64,000 bases of DNA from Ctena decussata (taxonomy: Eukaryota > Mollusca > Bivalvia > Lucinida > Lucinidae): positions 106,619,842 through 106,683,841 of the forward strand of contig OZ022500.1 of the NCBI GenBank assembly GCA_963989385.1, in the 5' to 3' direction. Shown here piece by piece: positions 44,661 through 56,125 of this stretch. Made by a program: the position numbers and the translations under genes. Numbering within the stretch: the first letter of the stretch is position 1; each line of letters starts with the position of its first letter. The notes under the pieces are model-generated. The model was not told where the DNA came from. It worked only from the letters and a program-made list of their open reading frames with translations, and ran no database searches.

Positions 44661-46235
44661 AGTTTTGGGCCCAGTTGTTCAAAACCTAACGACGTCGTTG
44701 GTTAACGAGACGTTAAGATTTCAAATGTTAAGAGAAGCTGACTGTAAGGATCGAGCATTGGATGGAAACTCAAAATTTTGTATTTTGCTAAAAATGTCAT
44801 GGTTTAAAGCTCTCGACGAAAGATGAAGATAAGTGAAAAAAATAGTGAAATATGTCAAGCGGTTCTCGAGATATCTAAGCAATTACTGTTGCCATGGCAA
44901 CCATTTTTAGGCCGCTCAAATTTTACATATTTTCATGACTTTTAAAGGGAAAACGTGTCTGTCCTGAAGCAAGTATCAAACAGTTAACTGGTATGGTGTT
45001 TAGGACTAAATGTAATTGTCAGTCTCTGCACCTTCAGAGCACTGGCTACTGCACGTTGTTGAAACCATGGCAACTGGAAGTACATATAGTCGAAGAAAAA
45101 ATAAAATTTGTGAAAATAGCTCTTTTTCAAATCGATGTTATTGAAAATGGCAGCCTGACCTGAATATATCATTAACATGTCTTCAAACAGCAACATAAGT
45201 ACGGTACATAGCAAAAGCAATTAGTTGTAAACTTTCACTGACTACAGAATAAATGCACGTGCAAAGGGTGTCCCTGTCGCATTTACAATTTTACAGAAAC
45301 AACAGTTTTTTAGATTTCTTTACCCTAATTTCCACACTTTCAGTTTGAATTTGCTTATTAAACAAATAAAGAGTCGCATTTTTATCCCATCTTTGCAAAT
45401 AACGGCGTAGAAATGAAGTGTTTGATATTGTTTCTATGGTTACGATGCATAAAAATGTGTTACATCAGTTCAAAACGACCCTAAACCCATGTAACTAATA
45501 TACAACTCTTAATTTGCAGTAGAATCGATATGGTTTTAATGTAGTTCAGTACTTGGTTTCCATATCTCTAATGGTTTTCATTTTTTTTTCTAATAAACAG
45601 ATTTAAAGTTGCTGCTTAGATACCCCACCCACTGTATATGCAATAGCAATATCGCCGTTTTTGTGAAGAGAAAGTGTGTACAAATGTGAAAAAATACGTG
45701 ATATAGAACGACACGATTAAGAACAATTTTTTTTTCTTACCAGTGAATTGTCGCTAATGTATACATGGTGTTGAGCGCGAATCGTAGTTTATATCTCGGC
45801 GGCGAAGCCGGAGTGAGCTATGAAAAGCTAAATGTAAGAAACAAGCCGAAAAATCACACGCTCAACCAATAATAATTTCATACCAAAATGGACATTTTAA
45901 ACATTTTTATTGCACCACAAATTAACATTTAAATGGCAGACTGGAGAACGAAGAGTTAATGACAGGTTTGTAGTTTTATGGCCCTTTCAACAGTACTTAG
46001 GTCATGCAACAAGGCATGGGTGATTTTTAAAGACTGTGTGCAATGGCACCCCGTGATTGAAAAAAAGAGGTTCGAACAAGGACTGCTAGCTTAGGGCGCA
46101 GGCGCTTCCCTCGCTAAGCTACAGAAAAGTGGATGAAATTAGATGGGATGAATAAATCACTCATGAGTACTCGTATACTTCAGATGGCACCCCTATCAGG
46201 ATTACCTAAATTACACGACTTTCTTGGCTATTCTA

Positions 46236-46421
46236 GAAGCCCCGGGTAGCACAGTAGGTTAAGGCCAGGCCTGCTGATCAAGTGGTTCGAGTTCGAGATC
46301 TGCTTGATGCATTAATCTTTCCAACCGCAAATTTGGTTCCACTGCACAGCTTTTCATACTCATCCCCCCATCCCCCACCTCACACACACACACTTCCCAC
46401 CATCCCCCCCTCCCCCCCCCC

Positions 46422-46453
<32 letters not shown>

Positions 46454-46530
46454 ACATTCCCCAATCGTCCTGATATGACTGAAATACTGTTAAAAAGGAC
46501 ATAAAATCCAAATTCATTCATCCATCCATT
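46236..46530 (+). mobile_element. tRNA-derived SINE, AATACTGTTAAAA tail type
   Basis: CCCGGGTAGCACAGTAGGTT head with a B-box-like GTGGTTCGAGTTCGAG, CCACTGCACAGCTTTTCATA body and GACTGAAATACTGTTAAAAA tail followed by (ATTC)n. It is interrupted by CA, C-run and A-run simple repeats (46382-46452). Confidence 0.6.
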
Positions 46531-46791
46531 TTTAGCTGTTCTATGTAGTATGACGATCATAGGCAACAGAACATTGCTTAAAATTTCAGTATCCCTCGGT
46601 GAATAGACGCTGTAGGCCTTAGTGTACACCACTATGCCTCTTCTTGCGTATTACCTGCTTCACAGAAGCAATTCATTCAAAAAACATTAGTAAATTTATT
46701 TATTTCAACATAAAATAAAGATAAGGCAAAAATATTGCTGCAAATAAAACGGTTTTACTCCGTTCTTCTATTCCGTGATTCCTGCAGACGT

Positions 46792-47065
46792 GCCGGGCCG
46801 GGTAGCGCAATCGGTAGGGCACCTGACTCGTAAGTCAGAGGTCCTGGGTTCGAATCCCGGTCTGGCCACATACTTTCGTTTCTCCTTCCGCTGATTCAAG
46901 AAGGGCAGTTGTCAGTTACTGGCGAAAGTATGTGCACTTAGTACTGGTTAACCGCTTAGGAGGTCTAAGCCTGCCCAGGAATAGTGTGGTTAGGTTAACT
47001 GACCGTCCCGACATGACCTTAGTTGTTTACCGTGGACGTTAAACATCAAATCAACCAACCAACCA
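46792..47065 (+). mobile_element. tRNA-derived SINE, copy B, with 12-bp target duplication
   Basis: Same head, body and tail as 32964-33229. TCCTGCAGACGT is present directly before (46780-46791) and after (47066-47077), a perfect target-site duplication. Together with high identity to copy A this marks a fairly recent retroposition. Confidence 0.9.
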
Positions 47066-47079
47066 TCCTGCAGACGTTT

Positions 47080-47955
47080 TGCTCGGGACAACTCTTGTCA
47101 TCATATATACCGAATACAACTGCAACTGCAGTCTTGGTAAATGGACCTATTTCATAGATAAAAAAAGGTCATGGTGAGCATTGTTGACAGTAATCTTATT
47201 CTTTCAAAGATACTATCTTTTATTATTAAAGATCATGGATACTACCTGTAGTGTTCGCAGATTTGTAATCGTCAAGGGAGGTAGATAATGCCAGTTTGAA
47301 TTATCTCCCTTCCTACTATTTTACAGTATTGACACATTTCAAAGATGGATAACTTTTAAAGTTTTGCGAGTTTACACCTAATTTTTTGACTTTCTTTAAT
47401 TTCAAACCTTACTCTATCATGCATATATTGCCTCATTGTCAAACGTGACTGCCATTTTTAGTTATCAGGCGAATAAAACACCAATTTTTCACTCAAAATT
47501 GGGTCGATTTTTTCCAGTAAAAGCTCTCCCGTTGATAATAAGGGACAGAAAACATTCATATCATGTTATCTTATTACATACGTATGTATTTTCAAACTAC
47601 ACAAGCAAATAGGAATGGGATAATATTTGTTGTTTGACTTTTATCGAGGAAATATTACATACATGTCTCAATATTGATATTTTCAAAATGGATTCTTGGT
47701 TACCATGGAAACGGCCGAACGTTGACCTCTAAAAACTTGTGAAATACAAACAAGCATGGTATATATCAATTTCCCAAAATTTGAGCCAAATCCGTAATTT
47801 TCGACTTTCCACGTTAATATGGGCCAATGCTCGATGTTTACAGTCAGCCTCTCTTAATATCTCAAAAAAGCCAAAAATTTTTGCTGAAAAAATGCACTGC
47901 AAAAGCTTCTCACATATTTTCAACAAAAAATATCAGTGTATTTGAATATAAAGTC
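47080..47955. other. Unannotated stretch
   Basis: Contains TTACCATGGAAACGGC-like text (47700) that echoes GTTGCCATGGCAACC at 44891; otherwise no recognised feature. Confidence 0.35.
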
Positions 47956-48179
47956 GTTAAACATTTAATGAGTTGACCTCTTAACGAGCTCATTAGGCTA
48001 ACGATGCATTAAACAACTGAGCCCTGTTTCGCTAGAGTGCGTAGCTGTCTTTTATAGTTTGATATGGTTTCTTGCCTCAGTTACTCTATTGTCCTATCTC
48101 TGCAGGTGCACCTATGTGTGCCGAAAATTCGTGAAAAGATTTTTGTATCTTGTGTTTTTTCTCCTTTTATTGTTTCCTG

Positions 48180-48700
48180 CAGCAGTGTCCTTGATTAGCC
48201 AGAAGACCATGAGATGTGGCCAACCACCTCAGTTTCTGTTTTGGCCAATGTCAGGAGTTCTTCATATTTCCCAATGGCTGCTTAAATCTTTCTTAGTGAC
48301 ATGGTCCCTTTTCGAGCTTGTTAGCAACCTTCTGTAGCATCTCATCTCTGAGGCCTGCGTTCTCTTCTCTAACTCTACTGTTAAGGCCCATGACTCACAG
48401 ACATAAAGAAATATGAATATGACTAGGAAGCGCATCAGTTTCACCTTTGATCCAAGAGATATGTTCCATGACTCACAGGCACAAAGACATATGAATATGA
48501 CTAGGGAGCGCGTCAGTTTCACCTTTTATCCAAGAGATACATGTTATTATCTCTATATTGGCTTCAGCCGTGTCAGAGATGTAGTGGCTTGTGCAATCCT
48601 TGAGAGAGAAAACCTCCAGTTTTGTGCCTTCATCTGAGTTTTTGCTCCAAGGTACTTGAAGCTTGTAACCGTTCCAAGTTTGTGTCTATTTTATTGTCAC
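48180..48700 (-). pseudogene. LINE reverse transcriptase C-terminal fragment with internal duplication
   Basis: The minus strand reads LGSKVKLMRFLVIFIFLYVC, ESWALTVELEKRTQASEMRC and YRRLLTSSKRDHVTKKD, the same region as 41210-41640. The segment containing GTGAAACTGAYGCGCTYCCT is present twice in tandem (about 48386-48462 and 48463-48539), so the protein motif is repeated in frame. Flanking frame breaks show that it is dead. Confidence 0.8.
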
Positions 48701-48832
48701 AATTTCTTGTACAGTTTGCTTGTGGGACTCATGGAAGATTACTTAGATTAGTCACATAAACTAAATTTGTTACCTCGTCAGTTGAGACCATGGTTACTTA
48801 ATTAATTTCTTACATACTTGTGGACAGGAGTC

Positions 48833-48975
48833 GGTAGCTCAGTAGGTTCTGAGCGCTTGCCCACTAGCCTACTGGTCATGGGTTCGATTCCCGCGAGCGG
48901 AATTATCACCCTCCCATCTTTTTGATATGGCTGAAATATTGTTGAGATATAAACGTATCCATATCAATGTTAGTG
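48833..48975 (+). mobile_element. tRNA-derived SINE, short copy
   Basis: GTCGGTAGCTCAGTAGGTTC (A-box) and CATGGGTTCGATTCCCGCG (B-box) with matching arm text, then TTGATATGGCTGAAATATTG-TTGAGATATAAAC, the tail type of 18537-18725. The head could be mistaken for a tRNA gene, but the 5' and 3' acceptor strands do not pair. Confidence 0.7.
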
Positions 48976-48999
48976 CGACAGACGCGCTGTTCTGTATTT

Positions 49000-49435
49000 A
49001 ACTTCTTCAGTGTCGCTAAACCCCAAAAGTTTGAAAGAAAACAGATGATGGTCAGGTCTCGGCAGGCAATTGGGCATCCCTCTCCGAGCCACACTTACCG
49101 TCAAAGGGCGGAAAACCGCAGATCACCCATCATCCATCCATACATACTTATGGTATTCATGTTCTGTCCAGAAACAATGGTATTCATGCAGTAGATTGGT
49201 TTGGCGGGAGGAGAAAAATACTGCTATACATATATTCGAATTATTATTATGTTCTACGAGAAGTGAGCGCCCTTGGAACCGTTCAGGCCCGGATCCAGAC
49301 CACCAGGTATTGATGGGGCTCTGGATAACTGGTGGGGCTGGGAGGTGCGGGGTGCGGAGATGTATGTGTGTGTATGGGGGGGGGGGGGGGCTGAAAATAT
49401 ATGACATAATTAGGAATCAATTTAAGGAGGAGTTT
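49000..49435. other. Unannotated, G-run present
   Basis: A 15-base G-run (49376-49390) lies after a GC-rich stretch; no gene recognised. Confidence 0.4.
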
Positions 49436-49439
49436 TGCT

Positions 49440-49545
49440 GATGTCTTTTTTGCCTTGCAATATACGCTGTGATGTCTCAATAGAATCGCCTCGCTGAAGC
49501 GATTCTAATGAGATATCACAACATATATTTTTATCTAACCAGGTG
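49440..49545. repeat. Palindrome TGTGATGTCTCAATAGAATC
   Basis: Arms TGTGATRTCTCAWTAGAATCG around CCTCGCTGAAG. The core resembles the centre of the GATAA-family MITEs (GTTGTGA..CTC.TT..AAC). Confidence 0.6.
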
Positions 49546-49910
49546 GCGGGGCTGAAGCCCCAAAGCCCACACCCTGGATCTGGGGCTGCTTCACCGCACA
49601 GACTGAATGATGCTGACATGATGACAGCTTAGCAAGTACTATTATTCAAGCAGAGGGGACTGTCGGTATGTACATAGTAGAACGGACAAGTTTCCAGGGC
49701 TAGTACCATCTTTATTCGGTTATAATTTCAACTCAGTTTTCTACGGCTAGTTTAACGCAATTTGGTTGGTCAAGAGCGTACAGAAAACACATTTATAATT
49801 CAATAAAGCTCATGAACGAGAAATCTGTTACTGGTGGCAGTATCTGGAGTAGCTGACATTTTTAAGATAAAGATGACCGAGTTGGAGTTATCAGAAATGA
49901 TTTTCTTAAT

Positions 49911-50037
49911 CTTTTTTTTTTTTTTTTTTTTTTTTTTTTGATTTTAGGGTTGTGTAAACGCCGACGAATCACAAACTTAACATATTGGAGCCTTCGGGCT
50001 TTATTTAGTTTGTGAGTGATTCGACGGCGTTTACACA
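49911..50037. repeat. Poly-T run and foldback GTGTAAACGCCG
   Basis: T-run of about 29 (49911-49939), then TGTGTAAACGCCGACGAATC-ACAAACT (49951) facing AGTTTGTGAGTGATTCGACG-GCGTTTACACA (to 50037). Confidence 0.75.
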
Positions 50038-50089
50038 TCTATAAAATTCACAGAAAGTAAAGTCATTCCTTTTATAAGACGGGAGTTCA

Positions 50090-50235
50090 TATTTCCAAAA
50101 TTCTTGTGTACTGGAGCTTTAAAATGGGGTCTCCTCATCCAAAACAATCCCAAAGAGGGTCTAGATCTTCGAGATTATTTTGGAAGAGAAAATCCCATCT
50201 AATCTTATACGCAAAGAAATACTGTATTCTAGTAG
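50090..50235. repeat. CTAGATCT/CATCTTATAG repeat, copy
   Basis: AAAATGGGGTCTCCTCATCC, AAAACAATCCCAAAGAGGGT, CTAGATCTTCGAGATTATTT and AAAATCCCATCTAATCTTAT in order. Confidence 0.5.
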
Positions 50236-50617
50236 AACTAGCGGTTGGTATTCGCAGTTTGACAGCTTTTCTTTTTCCAGTTTTCATAACGATGTGCCTA
50301 ATGAGGCTCAATACAGAACATGCACCTGTTGTCACACAGTCTGTTTCGTAGTTGGCAGCAACACAAATATTGCAGCTGGTATAGTGGCATCACAAAGGGT
50401 AGGTTCCTGGGAGTGAGACTGGTTCTGCAGCAAATACAGGCACATAGGAAACCTAGCATCTCTGACAAAAGTTAGATACTGTTAGACGTGCCTGCATGAC
50501 GAGGTCTGCTGACACCCAGTAAGAACTTGATTATTATACATTTCAACCGACAGGAAACATTGTTGCAGTTGTTACATGTAGTAGATAATGTACAGTAAAA
50601 GCTCGAAATAGAGCAAA

Positions 50618-50703
50618 GATGAGGGCGTTTTACAGCCCACAATAAACAGTAAGCACTCATATCGAGTGCTTACTGTTTATTTGGGCTGTAAAACGCCCTC
50701 ATC
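50618..50703. repeat. Near-perfect 86-bp palindrome
   Basis: GATGAGGGCGTTTTACAGCC, CACAATAAACAGTAAGCACTC, a five-base ATATC centre, then the complement. Only the CA/T region differs between the arms. No frame; cruciform or hairpin-RNA capable. Confidence 0.9.
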
Positions 50704-50791
50704 ACATATCGTGCGATGATCAGCCAAATGCATAAATCAGCTATAACATTAGACTTTCTTTTATACTTTTCAATGAATTATAGAGATTTCT

Positions 50792-50855
50792 CGGTGAAAT
50801 CGAAACTGATAATCTCACTGTTTCAAACAGTGAAATTATCACTTTCGATTTCACT
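50792..50855. repeat. Imperfect hairpin AGTGAAATCGAAA
   Basis: GGTGAAATCGAAACTGATAA..CTCACTGTTTCAAACAGTGA..TTATCACTTTCGATTTCACT, a stem with a small nested CACTGTTT/AAACAGTG core. Confidence 0.7.
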
Positions 50856-51269
50856 GTTTCAGAAATCGGATTTTTGTGAAATAGCCTCAAGTTTTTTGTC
50901 GATTAATTGGCTAAATCTTATCTGGCTTGACAAAAATTACGTCACACATGTATTCACGTCATTACGACGTTAATGACGTCACTTAAAGCGCCAACGTAAC
51001 ATTCTAACTGCACGCGACGTCAGGCCGCCTGAGTCTCCTGTAGACATTCTTTCTTGGCAAATTTTTCGAGATCTGCTTATCAAAATGGTATTTCAAGCTA
51101 TTTTTCAGTTGCAAACTATGTTTACAACCAAAATCATACCCAGTAAACATGCTGGAAGCATCAAATTTGACGTAAAACGGCTAGAAAAAAAGTTGTGTTT
51201 CTGTCGTAATGGCTGACGCTCTTGAATAAACAGAATATTGCGATTTTCAAGCATAAAAGAAATAGAAAA

Positions 51270-51418
51270 TTTGACTTTTTTCAGTGTAAGATGAATTTTT
51301 ATTTCACTCATGAACACCAAAAGTGGTATTTTCACTCGTGGCTTCGCCACTCGTGAAAATACTGCTTTTGGTGTTCATTCGGTGAAATAAAAATCGATCT
51401 TACACTGAAAAAGTCAAA
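51270..51418. repeat. 149-bp palindrome with GTGGCTTCGCCAC centre
   Basis: TTTGACTTTTTTCAGTGTAA, ATTTTTATTTCACT, GAACACCAAAAG-GTATTTTCACTCGTGGC then the complement. A few mismatches. It is the third palindrome in 1 kb, each of unrelated sequence. Confidence 0.85.
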
Positions 51419-51629
51419 TATCCTCTATGTACTCAGGGAAGGTTGTGTTATATGACCGTTTATGGGACTCCATAAATAAGGGACGCCACAAGTGCTGGCC
51501 CATCAAACTCTGCAAAATGTGCTTTTTATACAAAAGCAATATAATGATGCATCTATTCAATCTATTGCTGGAGATACCTGTATTTCAAATAGAGAGATAC
51601 TGTTAATGTTTTAGGGACGAGTCATTTAT

Positions 51630-51840
51630 TATCAGGTGGGGGGGGGGGGGTACATTTAGGGGGGGGGGGGGGGGGTCGGATTACTTTTTGGTGATATACT
51701 GTGGGGGGGGGGGGGGTCGGTCGGAAATCAATAATCCTTTGTGTGGGGGGGGGGGGTCAGAATTCTTCCATCAATCTTCATTTTTAAAAATGTCTCAGCT
51801 TCTGGGGGGGCAAAGCCCCACAGACCCCCCCCCCCCCCTT
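51630..51840. repeat. Cluster of long G-tracts (and one C-tract)
   Basis: Five G-runs of 9-17 bases at 51637-51750, one shorter run near 51806, and a C-run at 51825-51837, within a CAGGTGG/TACATTT-flanked repeat also seen at 52920-53070. The plus strand could form G-quadruplexes. Confidence 0.8.
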
Positions 51841-52152
51841 ATTCCTAAAGTTTCAGGCTCTATTCTTTCTAACTCAAAACTTTAAAAGCCATTTATGGAA
51901 AAGACACACAAACTTGGGCAGCTTCATATAAAAATACAGATCTTTTCATTAATTTGCCAGTAGCCAATTATCTATTAAAATCATATCAAGTAGATGATTT
52001 TGTTCTCAATTAAATTTAATGCCTGTGTTTGTGATATCAGCTCTCCAGATGCCTTGGCATCAGCAAAACCACTGTGGCTTCTCGGAGCTGCGCCCCCAGA
52101 CCCCTGCCCCCTGATGCCTTATTAATATTATTTACAAGTATAATTATATATA

Positions 52153-52710
52153 CAGTCGAACTTCGATGGCTCGAACTCGCCGGGACCACCCAAAAAAGTT
52201 CGAGCGATCGGTAGTTCGAGCCATTGAAGACCAACTCACAAGGTCCAGCTGTATGTACTATGCTTTTCTATCATAGCAACGGCGACATCCTGTTTATTGA
52301 TCGGACATAATTTAAACCAATCGTTGAGCCTATTGCACTTTCTGGGTGATAAAATAAAACAACACTCCAAGGGGGCTTTAATTGAGCTCGCGCCAATTAA
52401 GCATACCTGTGGTTTAGGCAGACGCTAAGGCAATATCAAAGCGTCTTATGACAATGATCAAACGTCTGAGCGACCGTCATTGAAATGGAAATTATTTACA
52501 AGGTAATTAGTGCGAGCCATCCGTGGGTTTTTACATCGAAAATGTACCCTAGGGACCGGGTTTGGGGTTCGAGCGTTCGAGCCATCGTTGTTCGAGCCAA
52601 AGATGGGAAGTTAAATTAAAATGAATGGGAGTTTTGCCGGGACTGGAAAGTCAGTTCGACCGAGGCATGGCGTTCGAGCCTTCCGAGTTCGAGCCAGTGA
52701 AGTTCGACTG
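52153..52710. mobile_element. 558-bp pogo/Tc1-type MITE with TA duplications
   Basis: Begins CAGTCGAACTTCGATGGCTC-GAACTCG and ends with the near complement GAGTTCGAGCCAGTGAAGTT-CGACTG, flanked by TA on each side (52151-52152, 52711-52712). GTTCGAGC motifs recur inside (52199, 52215, 52566, 52590, 52673). No transposase. TA duplication and CAGTCGAAC ends are typical of pogo-like Tc1/mariner relatives. Confidence 0.85.
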
Positions 52711-52919
52711 TATAGCATTTGACAAAAAAAATCATGGGTGCCTCATAAGCAGAAAGAAAGATTAAGAAATGCAGACAAATTTTAAATAGGCCATTAACCT
52801 GCATGATTAATTAACCTGTCCTGTCAGAATAAGAAAATGTTCCTTGTGCTTCATACAGGTTTTGATTGAGATCAGTCTGATATAAGACAGGTAAAATGGT
52901 GTGTGCGTGAAGGGTAGCT

Positions 52920-53075
52920 GGGTTGGAGGGTGGGGGTCATAATTTTTTTGTCGCCGAACTGGGGGAGGGGGGGGGGGTCGGAAAATATAAATATCTGGTG
53001 AGACTAGGGGGTGGGGGTGGGGGTCGGAAAAATTTTGGTGAACCATATGAAAATGTACCCCCACCACCTGATAAC
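52920..53075. repeat. G-rich repeat, GGGGGTCGGAAAA
   Basis: GGGGGTCGGAAAATATAAA and GGGGGTCGGAAAAATTTTGG, then ATGTACCCCCACCACCTGATAA, which is the complement of the left side of 51630. Same repeat family. Confidence 0.6.
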
Positions 53076-53079
53076 TTAT

Positions 53080-55140
53080 GCATATATCTCTATTTAAAGG
53101 TATACTCCCTCGCATTTCATTACGAAATTATCATAAAATTAGGAAACTGGTTAGTTGTATGCAACACAATTAAGACTCGTACAAACAATCTTCAGCGAAA
53201 ACATCTTTGTTACGGAGGCAGAGACGATATATCAGTGCATACTCTTGTTGAATATTCACGAATATTTTGTCGTCACAAACTGACTGACTCCCATGTGGCA
53301 ATAAAAAGGCGTTTCTGCAAGCACACTTTGAATTTTATGATTGGTGGAGTAAATAACTTAACAATAGCATTAACCTCTAATCCATGCACGTATGTTCATT
53401 TCAGCCAATAACTGTCTGAAGGCGATTAAAGAACGGTCTTGAAATTATTCATGATAAAACTTTACCCTGATTAACCATGATTGCTGGGCGTATCCAGTCT
53501 TAATTTTTAGCACGAATAGCGGACCGCTATTCCCGCCAATTTATTTATTTTCTTAAATTCTCCTACTTCCAGTGACCATCACACATCATAAATTAGACGG
53601 ATAAAAGTACTTTTACAAGCGATCATTATCATACCTGTGGTATAGTTTTTCGTAAGAAATTTGAAAGTTAATAGAAATATTGAGGGCGTATATCTTTAAA
53701 GACAGACGTCTATATCTAATGTTGAATAGTAACAGCTGCATCTAAAATGCACATAGTTAAATATTGGTAGTTAAATTCACATATTTAAATTAAAAATGCA
53801 GATCTGCATTAGATGGGTTGATATCTATACTCTTACCATTAAAACAAATTAAATGGGCAGTTTACACTGGATGCCAGATCAAAGCTAACCCCATGACACA
53901 ATACAAAATTTAATTTAAAATTCATACATTTGTTCAAATAGATGATAAATGTTATATTTAAGCCCAGCAGCTTGTACGCATAAAAGATCAAAGGTTATAG
54001 ATTGAATGTGAAGTCATCAATGTTATCTGTATTTAATGGAAGTTTGTCATTTCTAGCCTTGAATGAAAGTCAAATAATAACTTTCAATGTCAGAGTGAAA
54101 CGACACAAAATCAGGATTCCTTTAGTATCCATACGGCTGCTGCGCTTAGTAATTCCGGCTGATTCACCTATTCATTGGCTATTCATATCTATCCGGTTCT
54201 GGGTGCGAGAAGTCATTGTTCATTTCCAACAAATAAGCCGCTAATGGGTTTTCATGTTATCGATGGCATTCATTCCTTTGGGCTTTTAGTGTCATAATGG
54301 CTGAGAAAACCTGTCTCAAGGCAATACAAAACATGCATGGTCAGTAGCTTGCACACATGAGCAGTATTTTTCAGAGCATGCCCAATTCACTTCTCCGAAA
54401 CTAAAATGTCAACTTTCTTATAAAGCCGAACTGCGCATGTCCGATCAGACTGCGCAAGCAGTCTGGTCTGGCATACGCATTTCGCGTATCACTGAAAAGA
54501 GTTTTGCAACGCTTGGCACAGTTACAAAGTCATCCCGTTAAACTTCCATAACGCATTTATTATAAATCTCACACACATTTAAAGTTTATTGAACATAACA
54601 TGTTTAATACAAACCCTGTTAAGTAACATTAACCATTCGGTACATTGATCTGATATCATTTGAATTCATTTGAATATTTGCAGACTATTTTATTGATGGA
54701 AACAGCACCTAATTAAACATTCTGACAAAATTCAAACCAAACAATGGAACGTGATAGCGGAATTCTGAGAAGATACGCAGTTAAATATATTCATTTTGTA
54801 TGTGCTAATAAGTATTTGTAAAATATATTCTTAAAGGGATTTACTATGGCGCGTGATTTCTATCCTTTTTTTTTTTTGGTCGTTTCCAAACTAACTGATT
54901 GTCATTTGAAGCCAGTGATTCCCCAAAATTAAAAACATTTAACCGTAAACGGCTAGTAACACAATGGTCTAGTATTAGGGATAGAAGTGCGACAGCAAGA
55001 TTCTGGTGATGGTCTGTACTGTTACAAACTCTGAAACATGGCCAGACAGTAATTTTTTTTGTTCAAATTTCAGTCGGATAATTGCAGTAGGTCTGCTTCG
55101 TTAAAGCATATCAATGTTTCTGAAAAGTGCATAGATATTA
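53080..55140. other. Unannotated stretch upstream of the 279-codon gene
   Basis: A plus-strand frame stays open over 53080-53411 but shows no recognisable pattern. A hairpin (CAGACTGCGCAAGCAGTCTG) lies at 54457-54477. A splice-acceptor-like site (TTTTTTTTGTTCAAATTTCAG) ends at 55073, so a 5' UTR intron for the next gene is possible. Confidence 0.35.
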
Positions 55141-55185
55141 GCGTCATTTCTCATTGGACTACAGTGTTAATGTGGTGAATAAACA

Positions 55186-56025
55186 ATGGAAAATGATTTA
55201 AGCATTGGTCTCGAAGGAATTACAAATATCAACGACGTAGCCAGATTCAGTTTAAAGTTGGAAATTTTGAAACAGACAGTTCAATGTCACAGGGAACTGC
55301 GTGAGATATGTCATGAAGAATTCACTCGCCGAATGAACGACGTCATGTTTCGCCACAGACGTTTAATGGATAGAAGACAACAGAATAAGTATAGACTCAA
55401 GACAATTGACGAATTAGCCGAACCAAATTCCAAAAGTTCTGTTATCTCTGTTGGTAATCTAAGTGACGATTCTAAAAGGGTATTAAAGCCGCAAAATGGT
55501 CATACGAAAACACACCTGGACAATGTTAAACATTACAATTTTGGTGATGCCTACGATAAATCTGAATATCCAAACAGTCCAAACAGTCATATTTCACCAC
55601 CTCATTACCATGCCAGAAGAAATGGAACACAGCATGCAAGTGGAGTCCCGATTAACAGTAAAGGCCGTCACAAGTTTCGAAAGATTAGTCTGACGATTGG
55701 CGGGGCTCTTCGGATCAGCGCTGGGCGACGGCGAAATACCTATCCTGATGATACAAGACTATATGTTGGGAAACTAACCAGAAGATTGTCGAAAGACAAA
55801 ATAATTAATGCTGAAACAGAACTAAAAGCTGATTTCCCTGATGGTATGGGTATAAACGACGGTTCGGTGAAGTCGAGAAATGCACAGCATATGAATACAA
55901 TAGAGCCGCATCTGGCAGTAACGCGAAAAACACTTGCCTCGCCGACAAATACTACGGCACGCGACAAAGTTAGGAGAATAGTTACACGTGTGAAAGTTAT
56001 AAAAACGTTTCAAAGCAGTTTATAG
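55186..56025 (+). CDS. 279-residue basic protein, unknown
   Basis: The longest uninterrupted frame in the window. The start is firm: TAA is in frame two codons upstream, and the context is AACAATGG. Residues 1-75 are helical and charged (NDVARFSLKLEILKQT, CHRELREICHEEFTRRMNDV, MFRHRRLMDRRQQNKYRL), possibly a short coiled coil. Residues 80-158 are rich in Asn, Ser, Pro and His and look disordered. Residues 159-205 are strongly basic (RHKFRKISLTIGGALRISAG, then RRRN and KLTRRLSKDK). The C-terminus is basic again (DKVRRIVTRVKVIKTF). No membrane segment, signal peptide or known motif. The base composition differs from the surrounding AT-rich DNA. A nucleic-acid or cytoskeletal partner is possible from charge alone; I assign no function. 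Confidence 0.65.
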   Translation: MENDLSIGLEGITNINDVARFSLKLEILKQTVQCHRELREICHEEFTRRMNDVMFRHRRLMDRRQQNKYRLKTIDELAEPNSKSSVISVGNLSDDSKRVLKPQNGHTKTHLDNVKHYNFGDAYDKSEYPNSPNSHISPPHYHARRNGTQHASGVPINSKGRHKFRKISLTIGGALRISAGRRRNTYPDDTRLYVGKLTRRLSKDKIINAETELKADFPDGMGINDGSVKSRNAQHMNTIEPHLAVTRKTLASPTNTTARDKVRRIVTRVKVIKTFQSSL

Positions 56026-56115
56026 AATTAAATATTGTATGCCTAAATAGCTGTTGTTTCGGCTGACTGATTGAAAGATACTTTTAATTATACAAATACA
56101 AAAAAATTATAATGG

Positions 56116-56125
56116 AATAAATAAA
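56116..56125 (+). terminator. Two overlapping poly(A) signals
   Basis: AATAAATAAA about 90 bp after the stop of the 279-codon frame gives two AATAAA signals, supporting transcription of that frame. Confidence 0.6.

Larger units (their letters stand above)
44672..48028. mobile_element. Possible 3.4-kb element with GGGCCCAGTTGTTCAAAAC ends
   Basis: GGGCCCAGTTGTTCAAAACC then TAACGAGACGTTAAG at the left; the right end (TTAACGAGCTCATTAGGCTA, ACGATGCATTAAACAACTGAGCCC) is a partial complement. The same type of ends bounds the 229-bp MITE at 10917. Two SINEs lie inside. The pairing could instead be two separate short elements. Confidence 0.35.

Noticed and set aside
44672..48028. Certain 3.4-kb transposon
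   Set aside because: The ends match only partly and no target duplication was seen; kept only as a low-confidence feature.
48833..48905. tRNA-like gene with good A- and B-boxes
   Set aside because: The acceptor strands do not pair, and the sequence continues into a SINE tail shared with 18537-18725.
52923..53411. 162-codon plus-strand frame
   Set aside because: The first third is a G-run repeat; the rest has no recognisable pattern or splice support.
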